6,452 bases of DNA from Dehalococcoidia bacterium (GCA_015661045.1 JACVQG010000132.1:1-6452), one strand, 5' to 3'; shown: positions 1-5,705, counted from the stretch's first letter. Numbers and translations: made by a program. Notes: generated from the letters alone by a model not told the origin.

Positions 1-219
1 ATCGGTTACCAGTTGCCCCAGGAACGAGAATGTGAGCCATCCATGGACAATAACCCCTGGTAGATTATTGGCCATAGCAAAATCTTTATCGTAATGTATT
101 TGATAATAGTCATCGGAAGCGCCAGCCCACTTTACCAGTTGCTGAGTAGTGGGATGTTTGATCAATGGAGGTAGCTCAGCGCCTACTTCCACTTCCTCGT
201 AATAAATTTGTTTGGACAT
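1..219 (-). CDS. MaoC-like (R)-specific enoyl-CoA hydratase subunit, C-terminal half cut by window edge
   Basis: Only the first 73 codons are present; the gene runs off the left edge exactly at a codon boundary. The visible protein reads as a hot-dog-fold MaoC dehydratase. It has the hydratase-2 signature around residues 35-50 (S-D-D-Y-Y-Q-I-H-Y-D), whose Asp37 and His42 match the catalytic Asp/His pair of the family, and a later G-V-I-V-H-G motif at 55-60. The family consensus G-D-x-N-P-x-H is altered here to D-D-Y-Y-Q-I-H, but both catalytic residues remain. The ATG lies 2 nt after the stop of the upstream dehydratase-like gene, with an AAAGGAG sequence inside that gene's last codons, so the two are translationally coupled. 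Such pairs are known to hydrate or dehydrate acyl-CoA thioesters; the actual substrate cannot be read from the sequence. Confidence 0.88.
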   Translation of the reverse strand, partial: MSKQIYYEEVEVGAELPPLIKHPTTQQLVKWAGASDDYYQIHYDKDFAMANNLPGVIVHGWLTFSFLGQLVTD

Positions 220-221
220 AG

Positions 222-701
222 CTATTTCTTCTCCTTTACCTCATGGCGGATGAGGGTTTGCCGCCCTATACACACTACCTCGCCCTTTTGGTTTTTATAG
301 ATAACTTCGTTGAAGAAGAAAATCATCTTGCCCATGCCGCCGGTACGCTCCTTAACATCGTTGATTTTGGCGGTAACGCTTATGACATCGCCCACCTTTA
401 TCGGCTTGAAAAACTCCAGCTCGTTTCCTCCGTTGAGAAGACCTTTGAGCGGTGTGTCGAAATTAAATATCCTGTCAACTACAGCCGGGTTTCGCAGCAT
501 GGATGGAAATGTTGGAGGAGCGATAATGCCGCCGTATTTCGATTTTTTGGCGAATATTTCGTCCTGGAAAAGGGGATTGGGGTCCTCTATTGCTTGTGCG
601 AATTTTTTGACTGCGCCCTTTTCCACATCGAATACCACAGGCGCCGATTCTACACCAATAGCTTTTCTCATTTCTTCGGTAATGGATGATTCCTGGGCCA
701 A
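222..701 (-). CDS. FAS1-like/MaoC N-terminal dehydratase domain protein
   Basis: This 159-residue single-domain protein matches the MaoC_dehydrat_N / FAS1-like dehydratase family (hot-dog fold). Family features seen are the D-P-N-P-L-F-Q-D stretch at 40-47, the K-Y-G-G-I-I-A-P-P-T-F motif at 55-65 and G-G-N-E-L-E-F-F-K-P-I-K-V-G-D at 91-105. In known two-gene systems this half lacks the full catalytic Asp/His motif and pairs with the MaoC half encoded next to it, as here, to make a working acyl-CoA hydratase. The start is TTG at 699-701: it has an excellent Shine-Dalgarno (AAGGAGGTGA, 709-718) 7 nt upstream, and no ATG is better placed. It is the first gene of the pair, behind the promoter at 777-804. 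The acyl-CoA substrate is unknown; beta-oxidation-like or beta-hydroxyacyl-CoA dehydration is the general expectation. Confidence 0.87.
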   Translation of the reverse strand: MAQESSITEEMRKAIGVESAPVVFDVEKGAVKKFAQAIEDPNPLFQDEIFAKKSKYGGIIAPPTFPSMLRNPAVVDRIFNFDTPLKGLLNGGNELEFFKPIKVGDVISVTAKINDVKERTGGMGKMIFFFNEVIYKNQKGEVVCIGRQTLIRHEVKEKK

Positions 702-708
702 GTTAAGG

Positions 709-718
709 TCACCTCCTT
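709..718 (-). promoter_or_regulatory. Strong Shine-Dalgarno deciding a TTG start
   Basis: On the minus strand the sequence AAGGAGGTGA, almost fully complementary to the 16S rRNA tail, sits 7 nt before TTG at 699-701. It is the main reason for choosing TTG as the start of the dehydratase gene. Confidence 0.85.
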
Positions 719-719
719 T

Positions 720-750
720 TAAAGATTGTTGTTGAGGCCGTAAAGATTGT
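720..750 (-). repeat. 10-bp direct repeat in the leader of the dehydratase pair
   Basis: TAAAGATTGT (plus strand) occurs at 720-729 and again at 741-750, an exact repeat with a 21-bp period (about two helical turns). On the minus strand these are two ACAATCTTTA copies lying downstream of the predicted transcription start and directly upstream of the ribosome binding site. This placement suggests a protein- or RNA-binding regulatory site; the binding factor is unknown. Confidence 0.55.
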
Positions 751-776
751 CTTGAATAGTGTTTAACCGATGTGAG

Positions 777-804
777 TTTATATCGGGGGCTATGTGTTTG
801 TCAA
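777..804 (-). promoter_or_regulatory. Sigma-70-type promoter for the dehydratase pair
   Basis: Read on the minus strand, TTGACA (799-804) is a perfect -35 box. It is followed after 16 nt by TATAAA (777-782), a 5-of-6 match to the -10 consensus. Transcription would start near 770, giving a leader of roughly 70 nt to the TTG start at 701. Confidence 0.68.
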
Positions 805-821
805 TAGTTTTTGGTTATCAA

Positions 822-1057
822 AATCCGCCATCAATTGAATCTCGCCAAAGGAGTAGTTCTTTCACCAGGTTGGTGAAACATCCCTATTTTGGGGGAGGCG
901 GCAAATAACCTCTCCCTTTGGTAAAGGGAGACTGAGAGGGATTTTCATTCCCCGTTGATGTAACAGGAAAATCCCCCTTTTGTCCCCCTTTGGCGAAAGG
1001 GGGAGAACCGGCCCACTACCTTTCGCGGGTATTAATGCTAATATTTGATGGTGGATT
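822..1057. repeat. Nested inverted-repeat (MITE-like) intergenic element
   Basis: The ends AATCCGCCATCAA (822-834) and TTGATGGTGGATT (1045-1057) form a terminal inverted repeat matching at 12 of 13 positions. Weaker symmetry continues inward (CGCCAAAGG near the left end against CCTTTCGCG near 1019). Between them lie perfect hairpins: an 8-bp stem TTTCACCA/TGGTGAAA (860-878), an 8-bp stem CTCCCTTT/AAAGGGAG (912-930), a 9-bp stem TCCCCCTTT/AAAGGGGGA (983-1004) and a wider 9-bp pairing GGGATTTTC/GAAAATCCC (938-946 with 967-975). There is no convincing coding sequence. The layout fits a non-autonomous miniature element or an interspersed palindromic repeat; no clear target-site duplication is visible. 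Confidence 0.55.
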
Positions 1058-1106
1058 ATGGTTAGTAAAATCTTTGAGTGGATAAATTCACTTGTCACTA
1101 ACAAGT

Positions 1107-1166
1107 CCTTTTTATGGGGATTGTCAGTAGGGGCAATTCATGAATTACCCATACAACATAAAAAGG
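1107..1166. repeat. Palindromic repeat with nested inverted arms
   Basis: An outer perfect 10-bp inverted repeat, CCTTTTTATG (1107-1116) with CATAAAAAGG (1157-1166), encloses a 28-bp near-palindrome at 1127-1154 that pairs at 12 of 14 positions and is centred on AATTCATGAATT. It begins 15 nt past the acetolactate synthase stop codon, so it could form a cruciform or a stem-loop that ends that transcript, although no canonical U-tract follows the stem on the minus strand. Confidence 0.6.
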
Positions 1167-1180
1167 GAATAACTAGAAAT

Positions 1181-2815
1181 TTATATCGGGCAGACCAGAT
1201 GGCCCAGTTTTTCCGTCAGCCGAAGGTTTTCGGAATAGTCTATGGGGACTTCAATAATAGAAGGCACTTTGAAATCCAGGGCCTGGCGCAAAGTGGGTAT
1301 GAAATCATTTGCATCTTTAATTTTAAAGCCGGGTAATCCGTAAGCCCTGGCCAGGGTGACAAAATCCGGGTTATCGAACCTGACTCCGAAATGTTTTTTG
1401 AACATATTCATCTGTTTCCACTCGATAAGCCCATAGCTATTATCTACCCAGATTACCACCACAAATGCAACCCCCAGGCGTTTGGCGGTCTCAAGTTCCT
1501 GAGAGTTCATCAAAAAGCCGCCATCGCCGCAGACTACAACCACGCGCCGCTCCGGATAGACAAGTTTAGCAGCGATAGCCCCGGGTAAGGCAAAACCCAT
1601 CGAGGCGAAACCGTTGGAGATAATAACGCTATTGGGTACCCTTGCCGGATACATCCTGGCTATCCACACTTTGTGGGCGCCCACATCACTGATGAGAATG
1701 TCATTCTTGCCCAGTACACTTCTCAAATCAGCAAGGATCTTTTGAGGTTTCACAGGGCAACTGGAGTCATTCTTATACTGGTCCAATTCTCCTAAAATGA
1801 ATTCCCGGAGAGCTGAAAGACCGGCATAGTTCTTGGTGAAATCGCAGGCCTCAGCCAGAGCAGCCAGGCTATGCCCTATTTCCCCTACGATTTCTACCTG
1901 CGGCATGTAATGTTCGTCCACTGAACTGGGCAAGGTATCGATATGGATGATTTTCTTATTTTTATCCGGATTCCACAGGCAGGGTTCATACTCTATCTGG
2001 TCGTATCCAACCGTAATTATTAAGTCAGCCCTCTCCAATCCGCACATTATCCAGTCTCTCTGGTGCATCCCTACAGTTGGGAGGGAATACGGTTTGTTAT
2101 AGTCCACGCAACCCTTCCCCATAAAGGTGTTGGTAACCGCTATATGAACCTTTTGAGCCAGGGCAGTTAGTTCGGCATGGGCTTTACGGCGTATGACGCC
2201 GTGGCCGGCAATTATGATAGGGTAGTTTGACTTTTCTATTAACCTTGCTGCCTCCAGAACACTGTTCTTATTAGGCTCGGGGTAAGCCACCGGGGTAGGT
2301 TCCAGTGGTTCCCCCTCGACTGTCGAGGCAGCTACATCCTCCGATAGTTCGAGGTGGGTAGAACCTGGTTTTTCAACTTCGGCGACCTTAAAAGCCCATC
2401 TCATTATTTCAGGGATTGCCTCGGGGCGGGTAATCTTACTATTCCATTTAGTTATGGGATGGAACATCTCCCTGATGTCTATATACTGGTGGGCTTGCTT
2501 ATGGGACTTGGATAGGTCAGTTTGGCCGGTTATAGCTACCAGAGGCGAATAGTCGAGGAGTGCATCTGCCACGCCGGTCATCAAGTTAGTGGCGCCAGGC
2601 CCCAGAGTAGCCAGGCACACCCCGGCTTTACCGGTGAGCCTGCCCACTACGTTAGCCATAAAGGCTGCCCCCTGCTCGTGGCGGGTGGGGATAAACTGGA
2701 TATTACTATAGGAGAGAGCATCTAAAACACTGAGTACCTCTTCACCGGGGAGGCCAAAGACATATTTTACCTTCTCTTTTTCAAGGCATTTAACCAAAAG
2801 GTCGGCAGCTCTCAT
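1181..2815 (-). CDS. Acetolactate synthase large subunit (thiamine diphosphate enzyme, PRK08322 type)
   Basis: This full-length 544-residue ThDP-dependent enzyme should condense two pyruvates to 2-acetolactate and CO2 in the cytoplasm. The N-terminal pyrimidine-binding domain has G-L-P-G-E-E at 21-26 and R-H-E-Q-G-A-A at 45-51, where Glu47 is the ThDP-activating glutamate, followed by L-G-P-G-A-T-N-L. The middle domain contains G-Y-D-Q-I-E-Y-E-P, as in catabolic AlsS-like enzymes. The C-terminal domain has the ThDP/Mg motif G-D-G (430-432) to Asn459, reading V-D-N-S-Y-G. The start is ATG with AAAGGAG 5 nt upstream. No small regulatory subunit (IlvN) gene is adjacent, which suits a stand-alone or catabolic-type enzyme but does not exclude branched-chain amino acid synthesis. 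It lies 74 nt downstream of the ferritin-like gene, probably in the same transcription unit. Related carboligases with other 2-oxoacid substrates cannot be excluded. Confidence 0.88.
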   Translation of the reverse strand: MRAADLLVKCLEKEKVKYVFGLPGEEVLSVLDALSYSNIQFIPTRHEQGAAFMANVVGRLTGKAGVCLATLGPGATNLMTGVADALLDYSPLVAITGQTDLSKSHKQAHQYIDIREMFHPITKWNSKITRPEAIPEIMRWAFKVAEVEKPGSTHLELSEDVAASTVEGEPLEPTPVAYPEPNKNSVLEAARLIEKSNYPIIIAGHGVIRRKAHAELTALAQKVHIAVTNTFMGKGCVDYNKPYSLPTVGMHQRDWIMCGLERADLIITVGYDQIEYEPCLWNPDKNKKIIHIDTLPSSVDEHYMPQVEIVGEIGHSLAALAEACDFTKNYAGLSALREFILGELDQYKNDSSCPVKPQKILADLRSVLGKNDILISDVGAHKVWIARMYPARVPNSVIISNGFASMGFALPGAIAAKLVYPERRVVVVCGDGGFLMNSQELETAKRLGVAFVVVIWVDNSYGLIEWKQMNMFKKHFGVRFDNPDFVTLARAYGLPGFKIKDANDFIPTLRQALDFKVPSIIEVPIDYSENLRLTEKLGHLVCPI

Positions 2816-2889
2816 GCAATCTCCTTTTGAATTCCGAAGTACCCGTTAGTTCTTTGAAAAATATATAGTCTTCATATGTATAATAGTAG

Positions 2890-3414
2890 CTATTTGGGGA
2901 GATTAAAACGATGGATAGTAAAGTATGTTTTGGATTTACTTAACCACTGGTATTCCTCTTCCAAAAGTTCCTGGTGACCTTTTTCTACTGCTACCAGCCG
3001 GTTATACATCTCTCTTGCCTCAGGGGTGGTCGATTCGGTTGCGGCTTTGGTGTAAAAGGCGATGTCCTCTTTCTCAGCTTTAATTCCAATACGCAAGGCT
3101 TCCAATTCTTTTGTATCTGCCTTAGCTTCTCCTACGGCCTCAGACGACCAGGGGAAGCTCTTTTTGTCTAAAGGCGTTGATATACCTGCACTTTCGCCAC
3201 CTTTTTTTGCGGTGATCTTACCAGTATCGATGATGTTTTGTCGGACTTCTTCCAGGTGCTTTAGGTGGCCTAGTTCTTCCTGGGCTAGCCAGTTGAACAT
3301 TCGTCTACCATCGGTAGCCTGTGTAGTTTCAGCCGCCTTCGTATAAAAACTGTGCCCACCCTTTTCCCGTTCGATAGCCAGTTCAACCACTGCTAAAGCG
3401 TCCTGTCTCACCAT
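2890..3414 (-). CDS. Rubrerythrin-like ferritin-family diiron protein
   Basis: The 174-residue protein is a four-helix ferritin-like (COG1633-type) protein. Two similar halves each carry a helix with E-(K)-x-x-x-x-F-Y-T-K-A-A (Glu17 and residues 23-28; Glu114 and residues 120-125) followed by a helix with E-x-x-H (Glu47/His50; Glu144/His147). These are the expected diiron ligands. The protein has no cysteine, so the rubredoxin FeS4 domain of classical rubrerythrins is absent. Family members commonly reduce peroxide or handle iron in anaerobes; whether this one does is inference. The linker at about 65-100 is charged and probably flexible. ATG was chosen because AAAGGAG lies 9 nt upstream and overlaps the end of the preceding gene, whose stop is only 16 nt away. 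It is the middle gene of a likely three-gene operon. Confidence 0.85.
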   Translation of the reverse strand: MVRQDALAVVELAIEREKGGHSFYTKAAETTQATDGRRMFNWLAQEELGHLKHLEEVRQNIIDTGKITAKKGGESAGISTPLDKKSFPWSSEAVGEAKADTKELEALRIGIKAEKEDIAFYTKAATESTTPEAREMYNRLVAVEKGHQELLEEEYQWLSKSKTYFTIHRFNLPK

Positions 3415-3430
3415 GTTTTCCGACTCCTTT

Positions 3431-4147
3431 CTATTTTATAAAACTGCTTTTAATTTCATCTTTTAAATTACTGTACAGTATATACAAGTTTTTAAGGATT
3501 CTCCCGGCCTGGTAACGGGCTGACCTCTCCACTTCCCGGTATGCCGGGTACGGTTCTCTTGCCAGATAGTCCGATAGCTCTCTGGCGCTCTCCGCTGCCC
3601 TCGTCTTGGCATGAGCTTCATTGAGGGCTTTATATCCCCAGAGTTTACGCCATCCCTCCCTACCACCCTCGGCCAGAAACCAGTCCCTAACACGGACTCC
3701 GCAATCAGCGTCATAAAGCAGGCTACCCAGGGGAGTGGCAACCGGAGGAACCCCTATGGCGAGCGCCTGCCGGGTAGTTAACCATTGAGGACTATCATAT
3801 TCTACCATAAAATGGCTTCCGGGCGGCAATAGACCAGATAGAAGTCTGAGTATACGGCGGTACGTGTCCCTGGAGATTGATATTTGGCTTTCCTGATATT
3901 CACCTGAATTAAACGTAATATATGGACTGGACATGACATATTCAATCCAGTTATAATTTGGCTCATTTCCCGAATTGAACAGGCCGGTAACTATCGCTTG
4001 ATTGCTCAGTCTGCTTCTACTATCAAGCGCATAAATAAAAAAATACTGTGCCCCAAAAGGATTCTTGGCTCCTAGCGTAATATGCAACTTTAAGCCACTT
4101 AATCTGCGGCCATGCAGCTTGTATAAAGGGTGTTTTTCTTTCAACAT
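3431..4147 (-). CDS. Conserved protein, probable DUF1122 family
   Basis: The 238-residue protein has no signal peptide, membrane segment or cysteine cluster. Its composition is that of a real cytosolic protein, and it shares a transcription unit with the two downstream genes. Features that recall the archaeal/Chloroflexi DUF1122 family from memory are a central F-M-V-E-Y-D-S-P block (113-120) followed by G-V-P-P-V-A-T-P-L-G (132-141), D-W-F-L-A-E-G-G (155-162) and W-G-Y-K-A-L (170-175). The C-terminal third is basic and helical. The molecular function of this family is unknown and I assign none. The ATG at 4145-4147 has no good Shine-Dalgarno within 15 nt; an AAGGAG occurs about 35 nt upstream without a standard start codon behind it, so the exact N-terminus is less certain than the gene itself. 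Confidence 0.7.
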   Translation of the reverse strand: MLKEKHPLYKLHGRRLSGLKLHITLGAKNPFGAQYFFIYALDSRSRLSNQAIVTGLFNSGNEPNYNWIEYVMSSPYITFNSGEYQESQISISRDTYRRILRLLSGLLPPGSHFMVEYDSPQWLTTRQALAIGVPPVATPLGSLLYDADCGVRVRDWFLAEGGREGWRKLWGYKALNEAHAKTRAAESARELSDYLAREPYPAYREVERSARYQAGRILKNLYILYSNLKDEIKSSFIK

Positions 4148-4194
4148 AACTTTTATACCGCGGTAACCGGGTTTAGGGATAGTCTCCTTATCTC

Positions 4195-4200
4195 ATTATA
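4195..4200 (-). promoter_or_regulatory. Possible -10 box of the DUF1122-diiron-synthase operon
   Basis: The minus strand shows a perfect TATAAT about 48 nt upstream of the ATG at 4147. The -35 position (17-nt spacer) reads TCTAAA, only 3 of 6 matches. It overlaps the left end of the inverted-repeat element at 4204, which may have altered the original promoter. Confidence 0.35.
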
Positions 4201-4203
4201 GCT

Positions 4204-4399
4204 TAAGAGGTTTAATATTTAGAAATTATTTCAAAATGTAGACAGGGTACGGTGAGTCTTTGCGATTGCTTGAACCTATCCCCCGGTCCCCCTCTCCGTC
4301 AACGGAGAGGGTGTGTCACGACTTTGTCGGGACGGAGGTGAGGTTGAGCTTTGACGTGCCACGCTTTGCACACCCAGCTCATTTTGAGATAACCTCTTA
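4204..4399. repeat. Second nested inverted-repeat (MITE-like) element
   Basis: Several pairs of inverted segments are nested around one centre. The ends TAAGAGGTT (4204-4212) and AACCTCTTA (4391-4399) are perfect. Inside them TCAAAATG (4231-4238) mirrors CATTTTGA (4380-4387), then GCTTGAACCT (4268-4277) mirrors AGGTTGAGC (4341-4349) with one bulge, and the core is a perfect 10-bp hairpin CCCTCTCCGT/ACGGAGAGGG (4290-4311). The outermost bases are TA on both sides, compatible with a TA target duplication. No protein is encoded. Confidence 0.55.
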
Positions 4400-4420
4400 G
4401 TGTCGGAAGTCTAAAATCAT

Positions 4421-4517
4421 CCGCAAAACGGAGACTCTATCTTGCGAACAAGTCTCGACGAGCAGGGATCCCACCGTTGGTAGGCAGGCATCAGTGGCTG
4501 TCAGACTTTTCTTTGCT
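4421..4517 (+). promoter_or_regulatory. Structured RNA candidate ending in a terminator-like hairpin
   Basis: On the plus strand, 4421-4431 can form a small hairpin (CCG/CGG). Then GAGA (4431-4434) plus CTTG (4441-4444), a CGAA loop, CAAG and TCTC (4449-4456) form a second. The latter competes with a longer stem, AGTCT-GAC-AGC (4451-4463, two bulges) with GCTGTCAGACT (4497-4507), 11 bp in all and followed directly by TTTTCTTT. This resembles an antiterminator/terminator arrangement, but no known riboswitch class was recognised and no promoter for it is evident. It may simply insulate the downstream cupin promoter. Confidence 0.35.
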
Positions 4518-4549
4518 TCCTGCTTGGCCGGCTTTTGATGACATGCTGG

Positions 4550-4578
4550 TTGACATTTTATCTCCTATTGTTTATTAT
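4550..4578 (+). promoter_or_regulatory. Sigma-70-type promoter for the cupin pair
   Basis: A perfect TTGACA (4550-4555) is followed, after an optimal 17-nt spacer, by TATTAT (4573-4578), a 5-of-6 match to TATAAT. Transcription would begin near 4585, giving a leader of about 80 nt before the TTG start at 4667. The leader contains a 6-bp hairpin AACATT/AATGTT (4620-4635). Confidence 0.72.
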
Positions 4579-4654
4579 TTGGCAGCTAATAAAATAGCAA
4601 GCATTTCTATAAGACGAATAACATTCTCAAATGTTTCTGTTATAAAAATATTCC

Positions 4655-4660
4655 AGGAGG
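4655..4660 (+). promoter_or_regulatory. Shine-Dalgarno deciding the TTG start of cupin 1
   Basis: AGGAGG lies 6 nt before TTG at 4667-4669. The paralogous downstream gene starts with ATG at the equivalent residue (M-V-E-R), which supports this non-ATG start. Confidence 0.85.
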
Positions 4661-4666
4661 TATTTT

Positions 4667-5170
4667 TTGGTTGAACGAGTTATAGAACGGGGAAGGGAGC
4701 CGGAGCCCGAGGAAACCCTATCAGCTTATACCTTTCGCTTTTTTGAACAAAAAGCTAAGACGCTCAGGGAAGGCGTCGTAGTTATCAAGGGTAAAGATGT
4801 CAGATGGGAACAAAACCGTCAGGCTGTTATAAAGCCCTATATTATGCCCGGTAACTGGGCTAAATTGGGCTCTCCCGAATGGACCATATTCATCAATCAC
4901 ATAAAAACGCATTCGGGAAAACATGTGCACCAGGGCGGCCTGGGCATATTTGTACTGGAGGGGAGGGGTTATACGGTGATTGATGGTGAGAGGTATGACT
5001 GGGAGAAGGACGATCTCATAATTCTGCCGGTTAAGCCCGGCGGCTGTGAGCATCAGCATTTTAATCTCGACCAGTTCTCCTACTTACGATGGCACGGAAA
5101 AATTTGTGGATATACCGAACCAACATGTAACTTGAAGGCTACTGTTCATATAAAAGGAGATAATAGATAA
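4667..5170 (+). CDS. Single-domain cupin protein 1, gentisate dioxygenase-like metal site
   Basis: This 167-residue cytosolic cupin has motif 1 at 84-107 (G-K-H-V-H ... F-V-L-E-G-x-G-Y-T-V) and motif 2 at 115-133, ending H-Q-H-F-N. His86, His88 and His129 (or His131) are the likely metal ligands. The glutamate that usually follows the H-x-H pair is missing (Gly/Leu at 91-92), giving a three-histidine site like that of gentisate or salicylate 1,2-dioxygenases, whose H-x-H and H-D-H-G-N motifs look similar. Those enzymes are bicupins about twice this length. Residues 1-135 align without gaps to the next gene (83 of 135 identical by hand count), but the C-terminal 32 residues are unrelated to it. 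The start is TTG, supported by AGGAGG 6 nt upstream. Substrate and even catalytic activity are unknown; it could be a dioxygenase, an isomerase or a binding protein. Confidence 0.82.
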   Translation: MVERVIERGREPEPEETLSAYTFRFFEQKAKTLREGVVVIKGKDVRWEQNRQAVIKPYIMPGNWAKLGSPEWTIFINHIKTHSGKHVHQGGLGIFVLEGRGYTVIDGERYDWEKDDLIILPVKPGGCEHQHFNLDQFSYLRWHGKICGYTEPTCNLKATVHIKGDNR

Positions 5171-5171
5171 A

Positions 5172-5705
5172 ATGGTAGAAAGAATTATAGAGCGTCGGAA
5201 AGAGCCAGAGCCAGGCGAGCTTATTTACGAGCAGACCTACCGCTGGATGTATGAACGCTGCCATCAGAAACAAGGTGGAATAGTAATAATCAAGGGCCGG
5301 GAGCTTCAATGGGAGCAAAGCCGTCAGGCTTTGTTGAAATTCTATCTATATCCTGCGGTGTGGGATAAGGTTGGTGTGCCGGGGTGGTTTGTATTCATAA
5401 ACCATATAAAGAAACAATCTGGAAAACATGTACACCAGGGAGGGTTGGGGCTATTTGTGCTGGAGGGTAAGGGCTATACAGTAGTTAATGGGGTCAAATA
5501 TGATTGGGAAAAGGATGACCTTATCCTGTTGCCGGTTATGCCCGGCGGCTGCGAGCACCAGCATTTTAACACCGATGAGGGCAAACCCTGTTTCTGGCTG
5601 GCATTTATTTTTACTCCATACTTCGATGCAGTGGGCAATGCCCTGGAGCAGAAAGAAGTATCACCGGACTGGAAGGGCGCCCCGGGTATGCCCCATGTAG
5701 CTTAA
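5172..5705 (+). CDS. Single-domain cupin protein 2, paralogue of the preceding gene
   Basis: The 177-residue paralogue keeps every putative metal ligand of cupin 1 at the same residue numbers (His86, His88, His129, His131) and also lacks the canonical motif-1 glutamate. Unlike cupin 1 it ends in what looks like a normal closing segment: F-W-L-A-F-I-F at about 141-147 supplies a final beta-strand, followed by an amphipathic tail rich in charged residues. It begins with ATG 1 nt after the stop of cupin 1. Its AAGGAG (5155-5160) lies within the last codons of cupin 1, so translation is coupled and the products are probably made together. Within residues 75-133 the two proteins are about 83% identical (49 of 59, hand count), which marks the metal site as the conserved functional core. 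An aromatic-ring or related oxygenase role is inference from motif likeness only. Confidence 0.84.
   Translation: MVERIIERRKEPEPGELIYEQTYRWMYERCHQKQGGIVIIKGRELQWEQSRQALLKFYLYPAVWDKVGVPGWFVFINHIKKQSGKHVHQGGLGLFVLEGKGYTVVNGVKYDWEKDDLILLPVMPGGCEHQHFNTDEGKPCFWLAFIFTPYFDAVGNALEQKEVSPDWKGAPGMPHVA

Noticed and set aside
222..735. Plus-strand open frames across the dehydratase gene (243-689 and 310-735)
   Set aside because: The minus-strand frame matches a known hot-dog dehydratase family with promoter and Shine-Dalgarno; the opposite frames have no domain or start signal.
862..1104. 80-codon minus-strand open frame
   Set aside because: It is a translation of the hairpin repeats, giving low-complexity P-L-P-K-G-E/S-P-K-G-D text; it has no ribosome binding site and lies entirely in repeat-rich sequence.
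1090..1113. Plus-strand intrinsic terminator (ACTTGT/ACAAGT stem followed by T-run)
   Set aside because: The stem is only 6 bp and AT-rich, and no plus-strand gene lies upstream of it; the T-run is better explained as the arm of the 1107-1166 repeat.
3062..3346. Plus-strand open frames opposite the diiron protein
   Set aside because: They are antisense shadows of a well-supported gene with diiron ligands and a good ribosome binding site.
4475..4507. Cobalamin riboswitch fragment on the minus strand (AGCCACTGATGCCTGCC)
   Set aside because: It recalls the 3' end of the B12 element, but the conserved box is imperfect and the required upstream core is absent in the AT-rich sequence beyond 4508.
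4477..4674. 65-codon plus-strand open frame before the cupins
   Set aside because: It spans the terminator-like hairpin, the cupin promoter and the Shine-Dalgarno, and it has no ribosome binding site or recognisable domain.
4721..5059. 112-codon minus-strand open frame opposite cupin 1
   Set aside because: The cupin frame has paralogue conservation, a promoter and a ribosome binding site; the antisense frame has none of these.
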